Assembly (NCBI GenBank): GCA_947631905.1
Contig: CANRND010000003.1
Span: 62,001 to 126,000, forward strand
From: an uncultured Clostridia bacterium
GTDB taxonomy: Bacteria > Bacillota > Clostridia > Christensenellales > Borkfalkiaceae
Direction of reading: 5' to 3'
Length of the DNA stretch: 64,000 bases
In this document: positions 48,658 through 57,711 of the stretch, one piece after another
Layout of the letters: each line of letters begins with the position of its first letter
Position numbering within the stretch: the stretch's first letter is position 1
Notes under the pieces: model-generated
Database searches by the model: none
Seen by the model: the letters and a program-made list of their open reading frames with translations, nothing else
Told to the model about the DNA's origin: nothing
Program-made: the position numbers and the translations under genes

Positions 48658-48699
48658 GGCGGCGCGGCGGGCTTTTCAGCCCGCCGCGCCGCTTTTTTC
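48658..48699. terminator. Strong bidirectional terminator between permease and gyrA
   Basis: 15-bp stem GCGGCGCGGCGGGCT / AGCCCGCCGCGCCGC, five-base loop, TTTTTT on the plus side and A-rich sequence on the other. Confidence 0.9.
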
Positions 48700-48731
48700 T
48701 TGCGTTTTTGCAATACGTATTGCGTTTTAAG

Positions 48732-51287
48732 TTATTCTTCGCTTTCGTCCGTCTCCTCGACGGGAACGTCCGCCGCCGTCTCTTCGGGGACTTCCACCTC
48801 CGCCTCGTCGTCGCGGTCGGTGATGGCGACGGTCGCAACCGTGCCGCCGCGCAGGCTCATGAGCCGCACGCCGCGGGTGTTCCGACCGATCCGCGAGATC
48901 GCGTCGCCATGCATGCGGATGACGATCCCCTGCGAGGACACCATCATCACGTCGAGGTCGTCCCGCACGAGTTTCATGTTGACGAGAAGCCCCGTCTTTT
49001 CGTTAAAGACCCCCGCCTTGACCCCCTTGCCCGCACGGGTCTGCATGCGGTAGTCGTCGGGATCGGTGCGCTTGCCGTAGCCGCTTTCGGAGACGGTGAG
49101 AATATCGAAGCCCTCTTTCAGAACGAGCATATCCACCACCGCGTCGCCCTCGTTCAGATTGATGGCGCGCACGCCCATCGTGTCTCTGCCCATCGGGCGG
49201 ACGTCCTCCTCGGAGAAGCGGATGCACTTGCCCGAGCGGGAAGCCACGATGATCTCGTCCGTGCCGCTTGCAAACTGCACCGAGATGAGTTCGTCGTCTT
49301 CATTGATCTTGATGGCGATCTTGCCGCTCCGCATAATGCGGTCGAACTCGCTCGTCGCCGTCTTTTTGATGAGGCCGTTCTTGGTCGCCATTACAAGATA
49401 GCCCGTGCCGTTTTCGTAAACGGGCAGAATAGCGGCGATCTTCTCGCCCGCGTTGAGCTGGACGATGTTGACGATCGCCCGCCCGCGCGCCTGCTTGTTC
49501 GCCTCGGGGATCTCGTACCCTTTGATAGAGTACACCTTGCCGAGATTGGAGAAGAGCAGAATGGGGATATGGGTGGAACAGACGAACATCTGCTCCACAA
49601 AGTCATCCTCTTTGGGTTTGTGGCCCGTAACGCCCACGCCGCCGCGGTTCTGCGCGCGGTATTCCGCCACGGGGAAGCGCTTGATGTAGCCGCCGTGGGT
49701 CATGGAGATGACGACGTCCTCCTCGTCGATGAGGTCCTCGTCGTCGATCTCGCCGTAGTCGACGGAGACCTCCGTCTTTCTCTCGGAGGGGTATTTCGCT
49801 TTGATCGCTTCGAGGTCGTCGCGGACGATCTTCATCACCCGCCACTCGTTGGCGAGAATGTCTTTGAGGTCCTCGATCGTCGCCTGCAAAGAGGCAAGCT
49901 CCTCTTTGAGTTTTTCCACTTCGAGCGCGGTGAGCCGTTGCAGGCGCATTTCGAGAATGGCGTTGGCCTGTTTTTCGCTCAGTTCGAACGCCGCGGTGAG
50001 TTTTTCGGTCGCGTCGTTCTTATCGCGGGATTCCTTGATGATGCGGATGACTTCGTCGATGTTGGCGAGCGCAATGACAAGGCCCTCCACGATATGGGCG
50101 CGTTCCTCCGTCTTGTTGAGATCGTATTTCGTTCTGCGGCGGATAACTTCCTTTTGGTGGGCGAGGTAATAGGTGAGAATTTCGCGCAAATTGAGTACTT
50201 TCGGCTCGGTGCCGTTTTCGACGAGGGCGAGCAAAATAATGCCGTCCGAAGTCTGCAAATTGGTGTGCTTGTAGAGGGTGTTGAGAACGACCTGCGCGTT
50301 CGCGTCCTTCTTGCATTCGATGACAATGCGGAGGCCCTCCCTGCCGCTCTCGTCGCGGATGTCCGAAATACCCTCGATGCGTTTATCTTTCACCATGTCG
50401 GCGATCTGCACGATGAGCTGGGCCTTGTTGACCTGGTAGGGAATTTCCGTAACGACGATGCGGGAGCGGACGTTCGCGCCCGTGCCGTGTTCCTCGATCT
50501 CGCACTTACTGCGGATGATGATGTTGCCCTGCCCCGTTCTGTAAGCCTTGCGGATGCCCCCTCTGCCCATGATAATGCCGCCCGTCGGGAAATCGGGCGC
50601 GGGGATGTACTGCATGAGTTCCTCGACGGAAATTTCGGGGTTATCGATCATGGCGATCGTGCCGTCGATGACCTCGGCAAGATTGTGCGGGGGAATATTT
50701 GTCGCCATGCCGACCGCGATGCCGTCCGACCCGTTGACGAGCAGGTTGGGGAAGCGCGACGTGAGGACCGCAGGCTCCATTTCGATACCGTCGAAGTTGG
50801 GGAAGAAGTCCACCGTCTCCTTGTCGAGGTCGCGGAGCATTTCGGCGGCCAGCTTTGTGAGGCGCGCCTCGGTATAACGCATGGCGGCGGGCGGGTCTCC
50901 GTCCACCGAGCCGAAGTTGCCGTGGCCGTCTACGAGCGGGAAGTTGATGGTGAAGTCCTGCGCGAGGCGGACAAGCGCGTCGTACACCGAAGAATCGCCG
51001 TGCGGGTGAAATTTACCCATGACGTCGCCGACGATACGCGCGCACTTGCGGTACGCCTTGTCGTTATACAGCCCCATCTCGTGCATCGCATAGAGAATGC
51101 GGCGGTGGACGGGCTTTAAGCCATCCCTGACGTCGGGAATGGCGCGGGATTTATTGACCGCCATCGCGTAGGCGATGAACGAGCGTTTGAGTTCGTCGTT
51201 CACCTCTACGTCGAGGATCTTCGTCATTTCGAGCGTTTTCTTAAATTCTTCGGTAAGTTCGGGACTTGTTTCACGTTTATTAGCCAT
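48732..51287 (-). CDS. gyrA: DNA gyrase subunit A
   Basis: 851 residues, breakage-reunion subunit. The N-terminal winged helix has the catalytic Tyr 138 ([10 protein letters not shown]). The quinolone region [17 protein letters not shown] keeps Ser 99 and Asp 103, the residues found in susceptible enzymes. The C-terminal beta-pinwheel includes the gyrase-specific GyrA-box as QARGRAIVN (Q-x-x-G-R/K-G-like). An acidic tail ends the protein. Unlike most Bacillota, gyrB does not directly precede it; an inserted DUF559 gene lies between. Confidence 0.98.
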   Translation of the reverse strand: MANKRETSPELTEEFKKTLEMTKILDVEVNDELKRSFIAYAMAVNKSRAIPDVRDGLKPVHRRILYAMHEMGLYNDKAYRKCARIVGDVMGKFHPHGDSSVYDALVRLAQDFTINFPLVDGHGNFGSVDGDPPAAMRYTEARLTKLAAEMLRDLDKETVDFFPNFDGIEMEPAVLTSRFPNLLVNGSDGIAVGMATNIPPHNLAEVIDGTIAMIDNPEISVEELMQYIPAPDFPTGGIIMGRGGIRKAYRTGQGNIIIRSKCEIEEHGTGANVRSRIVVTEIPYQVNKAQLIVQIADMVKDKRIEGISDIRDESGREGLRIVIECKKDANAQVVLNTLYKHTNLQTSDGIILLALVENGTEPKVLNLREILTYYLAHQKEVIRRRTKYDLNKTEERAHIVEGLVIALANIDEVIRIIKESRDKNDATEKLTAAFELSEKQANAILEMRLQRLTALEVEKLKEELASLQATIEDLKDILANEWRVMKIVRDDLEAIKAKYPSERKTEVSVDYGEIDDEDLIDEEDVVISMTHGGYIKRFPVAEYRAQNRGGVGVTGHKPKEDDFVEQMFVCSTHIPILLFSNLGKVYSIKGYEIPEANKQARGRAIVNIVQLNAGEKIAAILPVYENGTGYLVMATKNGLIKKTATSEFDRIMRSGKIAIKINEDDELISVQFASGTDEIIVASRSGKCIRFSEEDVRPMGRDTMGVRAINLNEGDAVVDMLVLKEGFDILTVSESGYGKRTDPDDYRMQTRAGKGVKAGVFNEKTGLLVNMKLVRDDLDVMMVSSQGIVIRMHGDAISRIGRNTRGVRLMSLRGGTVATVAITDRDDEAEVEVPEETAADVPVEETDESEE

Positions 51288-51334
51288 AGATCAATTCCTT
51301 AATTGTTGTTTGTCGGAAGTAATTTCATTCTCTC

Positions 51335-51379
51335 GGCTGCCCCTTGAGGGGGAGCTGTCACGAAGTGACTGAGGGGGTG
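51335..51379. repeat. C/G-rich hairpin repeat flanking the DUF559 gene
   Basis: Contains CCCCTTGAGGGGGAGCTGTC and GTGACTGAGGGGGTGT. The inverted form of the same sequence (ACACCCCCTCAGTCAC ... CAGCTCCCCCTCAAGGGG) is at 57853-57907, inside copy B of the three-hairpin element. Another C/G hairpin (CCACCCCTCAAGGGGTGG) lies on the other side of the DUF559 gene near 51770-51790. Confidence 0.65.
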
Positions 51380-51733
51380 TTATTCTAAATTTAAGTGATA
51401 CAGTATCGCATTTTTTACCTTTTTGAAATCCTTGGAAATCTCATAATTTGAAAACCGTACCACGGTAATCCCTTTCTCTCGAAAAAATTCCGTCCTCTCA
51501 AAATCATACCTCTCTTGCCTTTCCTCGAAATGTTGTGAACCGTCTAATTCAAGAACAAGTTTTTTCTCGGGACAATAGAAATCCGCGATATAATGACCGA
51601 TTACCTTTTGCCTGACAAATTTACAGGGTAGATATTTGAGAAAGGTGTACCACAGTTTTCTTTCTTCTTTTGTCATTGCCTTGCGCAAGGCTTTTGCATT
51701 TTTTATGAGTTCGGGATTGTATAGCTCGTTCAT
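51380..51733 (-). CDS. DUF559 / Vsr-like endonuclease-fold protein
   Basis: 117 residues. The restriction-fold marks are IGHYIADFYCPEKKLVLELD, with the catalytic D-x(n)-ExD pattern (ADFYCP, LELDGSQH), and the C-terminal GITVVRFSNYEIS. DUF559 proteins resemble Vsr mismatch endonucleases; activity is rarely shown. It is AT-richer than gyrA and gyrB, is flanked by hairpin repeats, and lies next to a duplicated gyrB end. All of this suggests a mobile gene that inserted between the gyrase genes (inference). Confidence 0.88.
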   Translation of the reverse strand: MNELYNPELIKNAKALRKAMTKEERKLWYTFLKYLPCKFVRQKVIGHYIADFYCPEKKLVLELDGSQHFEERQERYDFERTEFFREKGITVVRFSNYEISKDFKKVKNAILYHLNLE

Positions 51734-51801
51734 TTACACCCCTTCCGTCGCTCGCTTTGCTCGCGCCACCCACCCCTCAAGGGGTGGGCAAGATGTATTT
51801 C

Positions 51802-51855
51802 TTATATGTCCAAATCAGTCACCAAAGTGGCGTTTTCTTCGATAAATTTGCGCCT
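51802..51855 (-). pseudogene. Second copy of the gyrB 3' end (17 codons and stop)
   Basis: Reads RRKFIEENATLVTDLDI and TAA, identical in protein to the true gyrB end at 51912-51965, exactly 110 bases downstream. The two 54-base copies differ at eight positions, all synonymous. It has no start and is not expressed as a protein by itself. The spacer between the copies (51856-51911) is unrelated sequence. Confidence 0.85.
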
Positions 51856-51911
51856 GGGTACGTGACCGAGGAAAACGCAGCGCGACACAGCATTGCGCCG
51901 CTTATACGCGT

Positions 51912-53825
51912 TTATATGTCGAGGTCAGTGACAAGGGTGGCGTTTTCTTCGATAAACTTGCGCCTCAGCGCCGGGCTTTCGCCCATTAGGATGTTGAACA
52001 TCTTGTCCGCTTCCACCGCGTCCTCCATAGAGACCTTGATGAGGGTGCGGGTGGCGGGGTTCATGGTGGTATCCCACAGCTGTTCGGTACTCATTTCGCC
52101 CAAACCTTTGTACCGTTGGTACTCCACTTTGTTGTTGTTCGCCGCGTCGAAGAGTACTTTTTCCTCTTCGGAATAGAGGTATACGTCCTCTTTTCCTTTG
52201 ACGCTCGCCTTGTAAAGGGGCGGCTTTGCCGAATACACATGCCCGTGTTCGATGAGCGGGCGCATGTAGCGGAACAGGAAAGTGAGCAGCAGAATGCGGA
52301 TGTGCGCGCCGTCTACATCGGCATCGGTCATGGAGATGATGCGGTCGTAGCGGAGCTTGCTCTCGTCGAAATCGTCTAAAATGCCGCAGCCGAACGCCGT
52401 GATCATCGCCTTGATCTCCGCGTTTTCGAGCGCGCGGTTGAGGCGGACTTTTTCGACATTCAAAATTTTGCCGCGGAGGGGTAGAATGGCCTGGAAACGC
52501 CTGTCTCTGCCCTGCTTTGCCGTGCCGCCTGCGGAATCCCCCTCGACGATGTAAATTTCGCACAGTTCGGGGCGCTTATCCGAGCAGTCGGCAAGTTTTC
52601 CGGGGAGGGTCGTGCTTTCAAGCACCCCCTTGCGCCTTGTGAGTTCACGGGCGTTTCTCGCCGCGTCGCGCGCTTTCTGCGCCGTGATACAGCGCAAAAC
52701 GAGTTCCCGTGCGACGGAGGGGTGTTCCTCGATGTAGGTGCCGAATTCATCCGCCACGGCCTTGTTGACAAAGGGACGGATGAACGAGTTGTTGAGTTTA
52801 TCCTTTGTCTGCGACTCGAACTGCGCGTCTTCGAGTTTGACGGAGACAACGGCGGTGATGCCCTCGCGCACGTCCTCGCCTGTGAGACGGTCGCTCTCTT
52901 TGAGCAGGTTGAGCTTTCTGCCCGCGTCGTTGATGACCTTTGTGAGCGCCAGTTTCAAGCCCTCGACGTGCGTGCCGCCGTCGATGGTGTTGACGTTGTT
53001 CGCATAGGAATAGATGACTTCGTTATAGCTCTCGTTGTATTGCAGGGCGACCTCGCAGACCGTAGTCCCCTCCTGCGCCTCGAAATAAAGAGGCTGTTCA
53101 AACAGGACTTCGCTCCCCTGGTTGAGTTCTTCCACAAGTTCGCGGATACCGCCCTCATAGCAGAAACTGTCCCGCCGCTCCTTTTCCCCCCTGAGATCGG
53201 CAAGGGTGATCGTAAGCCCCTTGTTGAGGAACGCCAGTTCTTTTAAGCGGGTTTTGAGCGTTTCGTACTTGAACGTGATCGTCTCGAAAATTTCCGCGTC
53301 GGGAAAGAAGGTGACTTTGGTCCCCGTTTTGTCGGTATCCCCGATGATATGAAGCGGGCGCTGGGGAACGCCGCGGTTATAAACCTGTTTGTAGATGTGG
53401 CCGTTCTGGCAGACCTCGGCCTCTAACCATTCGGAGAGTGCATTCACCGCCTTTACGCCCACGCCGTGCAGGCCCGAAGAGACTTTGTAGCCCGAATCGC
53501 CGCCGAACTTGCCGCCCGCGTTGACTTTGGTAAAGACGACTTCCACGGTGGAAATGCCCTCTTTGGGGTGAATTTCGGTGGGAATGCCCCGCCCGTTGTC
53601 CTCCACGGTGCAACTGCCGTCCGCGTTGATGGTGACGTCTACGCGGTCGCAATAGCCCGCGAGTGCCTCGTCGATGGAATTGTCCACGACTTCGCTTACG
53701 AGATGGTGAAGCCCCTTTTCGTCCGTGGAGCTGATGTACATGCCGGGGCGTTTGCGGATATGTTCCAAACCGTCCAATACCTGAATTTGTTCGGCGCCGT
53801 ATGCGCCCTCTACTTTTTCCGCCAT
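51912..53825 (-). CDS. gyrB: DNA gyrase subunit B
   Basis: 637 residues, ATPase subunit. GHKL ATP site (VVDNSIDEALAGYCD; GRGIPTEIHP; GLHGVGVKAVNALSEWL), Toprim domain with EGDSAGGTAKQGRDR and the acidic DADVDGAHIR, and the C-terminal RYKGLGEMSTEQLWDTTM. Length is normal. ATG 53825 follows AAGGAG. The leader contains a long alternating purine-pyrimidine tract. The last 17 codons are duplicated downstream, so the present 3' end may have been rebuilt during insertion of the DUF559 cassette. Confidence 0.98.
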   Translation of the reverse strand: MAEKVEGAYGAEQIQVLDGLEHIRKRPGMYISSTDEKGLHHLVSEVVDNSIDEALAGYCDRVDVTINADGSCTVEDNGRGIPTEIHPKEGISTVEVVFTKVNAGGKFGGDSGYKVSSGLHGVGVKAVNALSEWLEAEVCQNGHIYKQVYNRGVPQRPLHIIGDTDKTGTKVTFFPDAEIFETITFKYETLKTRLKELAFLNKGLTITLADLRGEKERRDSFCYEGGIRELVEELNQGSEVLFEQPLYFEAQEGTTVCEVALQYNESYNEVIYSYANNVNTIDGGTHVEGLKLALTKVINDAGRKLNLLKESDRLTGEDVREGITAVVSVKLEDAQFESQTKDKLNNSFIRPFVNKAVADEFGTYIEEHPSVARELVLRCITAQKARDAARNARELTRRKGVLESTTLPGKLADCSDKRPELCEIYIVEGDSAGGTAKQGRDRRFQAILPLRGKILNVEKVRLNRALENAEIKAMITAFGCGILDDFDESKLRYDRIISMTDADVDGAHIRILLLTFLFRYMRPLIEHGHVYSAKPPLYKASVKGKEDVYLYSEEEKVLFDAANNNKVEYQRYKGLGEMSTEQLWDTTMNPATRTLIKVSMEDAVEADKMFNILMGESPALRRKFIEENATLVTDLDI

Positions 53826-53835
53826 AATTCTCCTT

Positions 53836-53876
53836 CGCGCGCATGCGCGTATGCTCGCGTGCGCGTGTACGCGCGT
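53836..53876. other. Alternating purine-pyrimidine tract (Z-DNA-prone) in the gyrB leader
   Basis: Two strictly alternating runs, 53836-53854 (19 bases) and 53856-53876 (21 bases), separated by one base. They are mostly CG and TG/CA steps, lying between the gyrB promoter and its ribosome site. Such sequence flips to Z-form under negative supercoiling, and its RNA can also form hairpins. Confidence 0.7.
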
Positions 53877-53884
53877 CACAATTT

Positions 53885-53913
53885 ATTATAGCATGTCGTG
53901 ATCGGTTTGTACA
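53885..53913 (-). promoter_or_regulatory. gyrB promoter
   Basis: Minus strand: TGTACA (53913-53908), 17-base spacer, perfect TATAAT (53890-53885). The start site would fall at the edge of the alternating tract. Confidence 0.6.
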
Positions 53914-53945
53914 GCGTTTTTCACTATTTTTTGCACAATAAAAAA

Positions 53946-53963
53946 GAGACGGCTTCCCGTCTC
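53946..53963 (-). terminator. Terminator of the dus gene
   Basis: Minus strand: 7-bp stem GAGACGG / CCGTCTC with a four-base loop, then TTTTTTATTG. Confidence 0.85.
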
Positions 53964-53983
53964 CTTTCTGTTTTCTTTGCAGC

Positions 53984-54952
53984 TTACCGGGTTTCGAACG
54001 GCGTTCCTTCGCTGCCGCCGAAAATTTCCGCGGCGTACTTTTCCACCTCTTCCGTGGTTTCCGCTGTGAACAGCTTTCTCTTCCACTCCGCCGCGCCGCG
54101 GCGGCCTTTTAAGTAAAACGCCGCCATCTTGCGCATGAACACGCAGGCGAAATGCTCGCCGTAAAGCTCCTTCGTCTCTTTGAGCTGGACGGGGAAAAGC
54201 TCGGAAAAGGGCGTCTCCTCCCGTTCGAGGATCTCCGCAAACACCTGCGGGCGGTAGAGCGCCGCGCGGGCGATCATCACGCCGTCCACCCCCGTGCGGT
54301 CGAACATCTTGCGCGCGTCCTTGTCGTTCCAGACGCCGCCGTTGCCGATGACGGGGATCTTTACCGCCTCTTTCGCCTCGCGGATTTGTTCGAAATCGAC
54401 GGGTCCCGCATAAATTTTATCCCGCGTTCTGCCGTGGACGGTGATCATGCACGCCCCCGCCCCCTCGCACAGTTTCGCAAATTCGGCGGCTCGTCTGTCC
54501 CCCTCTTTCACGCCCACGCGGAATTTGACCGCAATGCGTTTTCCGCTCTTACAGCACTCCGAGATGATCTGTTCGGCAAGTTTGGGGTTCTCCATGAGCG
54601 CATTCCCCTCGCCGTTCCGTACGATCTTGGGCATGGGGCAGCCCATGTTGATGTCGATGAGGTCGAATTTGGAAAGTTCCTCGCTCTCGCAGGTCGCGCG
54701 CATCAGAACGGGAACGCTCCCGAAGATCTGCACCGCTTTCGGGCTTTCGTCCTCTCCCGTATAGAGGATGCGCTTGCTGTCCTCGCTGCCGAACGCAAGC
54801 CCCTTGCAACTCACCATTTCGTTGAACGCAAGCCCCGCGCCCAGCCCGCGGCACATCTTGCGGAACGGATAGTTCGTATATCCCGCCATCGGCGCCAAAA
54901 AGACGTTGTTTTCCAGCTTTAAGCCGGCGATTTCAAGTTCATGTACCCGCAT
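53984..54952 (-). CDS. dusB: tRNA-dihydrouridine synthase (DusB-like)
   Basis: 322 residues, FMN enzyme reducing uridines in tRNA. LAPMAGYTNYPFRKMCRGLG at the N terminus, NMGCPMPKIVRNGEGNALM with the catalytic Cys, VKFRVGV, ITVHGRTRDKIYAGP and IGNGGVW form the standard FMN/tRNA set. The assignment to DusB rather than another Dus group is by Bacillota convention. It overlaps yabN by 14 bases and closes the spoVB-yabN unit. Confidence 0.93.
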   Translation of the reverse strand: MRVHELEIAGLKLENNVFLAPMAGYTNYPFRKMCRGLGAGLAFNEMVSCKGLAFGSEDSKRILYTGEDESPKAVQIFGSVPVLMRATCESEELSKFDLIDINMGCPMPKIVRNGEGNALMENPKLAEQIISECCKSGKRIAVKFRVGVKEGDRRAAEFAKLCEGAGACMITVHGRTRDKIYAGPVDFEQIREAKEAVKIPVIGNGGVWNDKDARKMFDRTGVDGVMIARAALYRPQVFAEILEREETPFSELFPVQLKETKELYGEHFACVFMRKMAAFYLKGRRGAAEWKRKLFTAETTEEVEKYAAEIFGGSEGTPFETR

Positions 54953-56333
54953 GTTTCGCCCTCTTATAGTAGAAATCCCTCTCCTCGCGGGAGAGCGCCG
55001 TGGGGTCCTTCCCGTCCGCGCGGACGAGTTTTTCGTATTCCGTATAGCGTTTTTGCATCTTTTTCACCGTGTCGAGCAGGCACATTTCGCAGTCCTCTCC
55101 CACGGCTCGCCCGAGTTCGGCCGCGCAGAACAGCACGTCGCCGAGTTCTTCGCGGACCGCCGCCTTGTCGCCCGAATCTACCGCCGCTTTGAGTTCCGCG
55201 TACTCTTCCGCGAATTTCTTTTCGAAATTTTCAAGCGTGGCGGGGTCCCAGCCCCCTTTCTCCACCCGTTTGGCGATCTTCTGCGCGCGCAAAAGGGCGG
55301 GGAAGCACGCGGGGACGTCGTTCACCGCGTCCGAATAAGTGGTCTGGTGCTTTTCCGCCATCTTGTTTTGCTCCCAAACGGAAAGCGCACTCTCCGCGTT
55401 TTTCGCCTTGTCCTTGCCGAACACGTGCGTGTGCCGCGTGATGAGCTTTTCGCAGACGGCGGAGAGCATGTCCGTCACCGTGAAATTGCCCGCGTCCTCC
55501 TCGATGAGGGTGTGGAACACCGATTGCATCAGGACGTCCCCCGCCTCTTCGCACATCTTTTCGGGGTCCTCCGCGTCGATCGCGTCCACAAGCTCGTAGG
55601 CCTCCTCGACGGCGTTGATGCGGAGGCTCCCGTGCGTCTGCACCCTGTCCCACGGACAGCCGTCGGGAGCGCGCAGGCGGCGCAAAATGGCGACGAAGTC
55701 CGCAAACCCGAACCGCTTCTTTTCAAGGAGCGGAATGTCGTATAACACGAGCGCCGTGCGGGGGGAATAGGCGCGCTGGCGGTCGATCTCATACAGCGGC
55801 AACTTTTTTGCCGTCGCCCCCTCTATGTAACAGGCGGGCGCCTCGTCCCCGAATTTTTCGGACAAGAGCAGTTTTACGTCCCCCGCGAGCAGTTCGTTGT
55901 CCAAATCGTAGACGACGAGGGGCAGAGTGAGTTCTTTCTCCCCGAGATCGTACGCCGAAACGGCGAGATAGCTACCCGTAAGACCCGCGCTTGCCGCCGC
56001 CGCGGCCGATTTGGACGGTCCCTCGATGACGGCCGCCCCCTTTAAGAGCGACGCGGCGCGGTCCTCAAACACGCCGCCCTCCACGCAGTAGCAGAGGTCA
56101 CACCCCTCGGCGCGTTTTTTGACTTCCGCGGCGAGATTTTTTGCAAGCGTATCGAAATTGCGGCTCTTTTCGTAGACGAAATCGAGCGTTTCAAAGGGGA
56201 TCCCCTCGTCACGCAGGGTCTCTGCGGCGGGCGACATATTGCGCACGAGTACTTTCCCCGCCCTCTTCATCGCGGCGAGCGCCCGCAACGGAACGTCCCC
56301 TCTTCCGATCCCCAAACCGATGACCGTGATCAT
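54939..56333 (-). CDS. yabN: YabN: tetrapyrrole-methylase-like and MazG fusion protein
   Basis: 464 residues. The N-terminal domain (1-220) has the SAM-methylase-like start ITVIGLGIGRGDVPLRALAA; its activity is unknown. The C-terminal part is a double MazG pyrophosphatase (RLRAPDGCPWDRVQTHGSLR; EEAYELVDAID; EEAGDVLMQSVFH), which removes abnormal NTPs. The spoVT-spoVB-yabN order matches Bacillus. Its first 125 bases overlap the extended end of spoVB; see the frameshift note there. Confidence 0.93.
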   Translation of the reverse strand: MITVIGLGIGRGDVPLRALAAMKRAGKVLVRNMSPAAETLRDEGIPFETLDFVYEKSRNFDTLAKNLAAEVKKRAEGCDLCYCVEGGVFEDRAASLLKGAAVIEGPSKSAAAAASAGLTGSYLAVSAYDLGEKELTLPLVVYDLDNELLAGDVKLLLSEKFGDEAPACYIEGATAKKLPLYEIDRQRAYSPRTALVLYDIPLLEKKRFGFADFVAILRRLRAPDGCPWDRVQTHGSLRINAVEEAYELVDAIDAEDPEKMCEEAGDVLMQSVFHTLIEEDAGNFTVTDMLSAVCEKLITRHTHVFGKDKAKNAESALSVWEQNKMAEKHQTTYSDAVNDVPACFPALLRAQKIAKRVEKGGWDPATLENFEKKFAEEYAELKAAVDSGDKAAVREELGDVLFCAAELGRAVGEDCEMCLLDTVKKMQKRYTEYEKLVRADGKDPTALSREERDFYYKRAKHAGT

Positions 56334-57636
56334 GATCTTTCACCCGTTTTTTCTTTACAGTATAGTACAAATCGAGGAAAAAAGCAACCAGATAACAGGC
56401 ATTCGCGGCGATTGCCGCTCCTCCCACCGAAAACCGCGGCACAAGGACAAATTGCAGCGCAAGTTTTACCGTGACCGCGAGCAAGACGGAGAGCGCGGCC
56501 TTTTTGGCCTTGCCCATGCCCGTAAGGCAGGCGGCGAGGGTGTCGATCCCCGCAAGGGACACCGCCGAAACGGACACCGTTTTTACGAGCGTTACGAGGG
56601 TAACCGCCTCGGCGGACGCAAGTCCGCCGTAGAGGAGGGAGACGATCGGGCGGGCGAACAGGAAAAGTCCCGCCGCACAGGGAACGGAAAGAAGAAAGGT
56701 GAGAAAAAGGGCGTACATAGCCCGCGACTTGCCCTCTTCTTCGTCCCCGAGCGCGACCGCACGCGAAACGGACGGCACGGACGCGGCCGCCAAGCCGTAG
56801 CACGCCGTGGCGGGCAGGGAAACCAAAGAGAGCGCGCCCCCTGAAAACAGCCCGTAAAGGGCGACGGCGTTTTCCGTCTGCGCCCTGAGGAGCCGCACCA
56901 AAAGCACGCTGTCGAGGGTCTGGGACAGGGGCAGGAGCGCCGATGCCGCCATGACGGGAAGGGCGGAAAACAGAATTTCCGACGGGAACGGACGGCGGGC
57001 AAATAGCGTCCGCCTCTTCTCTCCGCCGCGGCTTTTCAGCACCAGATAGACGAGCGCGCAAAGTTCGGAAAGGGTGACGGAAAGCAAGCAATACGCCACG
57101 GCGCGCGCGGGCGTTGCGGCATAACGGTAGGCAAAATACAGCCCGAAAACGGATTTAACGGCCTCCTCCACGATCTCCGAAACGGCGGTGGACGCCATGC
57201 TGTTCTTCCCCTGAAAATACCCGCGGTAGACCGCGATGATCGCCACCAGAAACACCGAGGGCGCGAGCGCGAGATAGCAGGGAACGAGGCCGCCGTCTCC
57301 CTGCATGGCGCTCATATAGGGTGCGAAAAGGCACATGAGCGCCGTGCCGCACAGCCCTAAAAGCGCAAAGAGTTTGAGCGCGGTTTTCAACGTCTGCCCG
57401 CTTCCCCTGCCCGTAGCCGTTTCACGGGCGATCATGCGGGAGAGCGCCGAGGGGATGCCCGCGGACGAAAAGGCGAGCAATACGCAGAAGAGCGGATAGG
57501 CCATGTGGTAAAGTCCCATTCCGTAGCCGCCCAAAAGGCTCGTGAGCGGAATGCGGTAGAGCGCGCCGATCCCCTTTGCGAGAATACCGCCGAGGGAGAG
57601 TACCGCGGCGGACTTGATAAACCCGTCTTTTTTCAT
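56209..57636 (-). CDS. spoVB: Stage V sporulation protein B (MATE/MOP-type flippase), 3' end probably frameshifted
   Basis: 475 residues with about 13-14 membrane segments of the MOP exporter superfamily; SpoVB is needed for spore-cortex synthesis. The N terminus KDGFIKSAAVLSLGGILAKG, then IPLTSLLGGYGMGLYHMAYP, is typical. The last 40 residues (DHDHGHRFGDRKRGRSVAGA, then a charged end) are not family-like and overlap yabN by 125 bases. If the A6 run at 56352-56347 (minus strand) had seven A, the protein would end VKKKTGERS with a TGA overlapping the yabN ATG by four bases. A recent deletion or a sequencing error is likely. Confidence 0.9.
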   Translation of the reverse strand: MKKDGFIKSAAVLSLGGILAKGIGALYRIPLTSLLGGYGMGLYHMAYPLFCVLLAFSSAGIPSALSRMIARETATGRGSGQTLKTALKLFALLGLCGTALMCLFAPYMSAMQGDGGLVPCYLALAPSVFLVAIIAVYRGYFQGKNSMASTAVSEIVEEAVKSVFGLYFAYRYAATPARAVAYCLLSVTLSELCALVYLVLKSRGGEKRRTLFARRPFPSEILFSALPVMAASALLPLSQTLDSVLLVRLLRAQTENAVALYGLFSGGALSLVSLPATACYGLAAASVPSVSRAVALGDEEEGKSRAMYALFLTFLLSVPCAAGLFLFARPIVSLLYGGLASAEAVTLVTLVKTVSVSAVSLAGIDTLAACLTGMGKAKKAALSVLLAVTVKLALQFVLVPRFSVGGAAIAANACYLVAFFLDLYYTVKKKRVKDHDHGHRFGDRKRGRSVAGARRDEEGGESTRAQYVARRRDPA

Positions 57637-57649
57637 GGTATGTACATAC

Positions 57650-57692
57650 CCCACCCCCTCCCTACCCCTCCCCCGCTAACGCGGGGGAGGGC
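57650..57692. repeat. C/G-rich hairpin repeat
   Basis: CCCACCCCCTCCCTACCCCT followed by the hairpin CCCCCGCTAACGCGGGGG. It resembles 30893-30965 and sits directly before copy B of the three-hairpin element, as there. The 57637-57947 gap contains only repeats. Confidence 0.55.
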
Positions 57693-57711
57693 GAGGATCG
57701 CTGTTCCAAAC

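Noticed and set aside
48732-53913. Chromosome origin near gyrA/gyrB
   Set aside because: dnaA, dnaN and recF are absent and there is no cluster of DnaA boxes; gyrB here is not in an origin context.
53984-54020. tRNA-like GTTTCGAAC string
   Set aside because: It is inside the 3' end of the dus gene and no cloverleaf can be formed around it.
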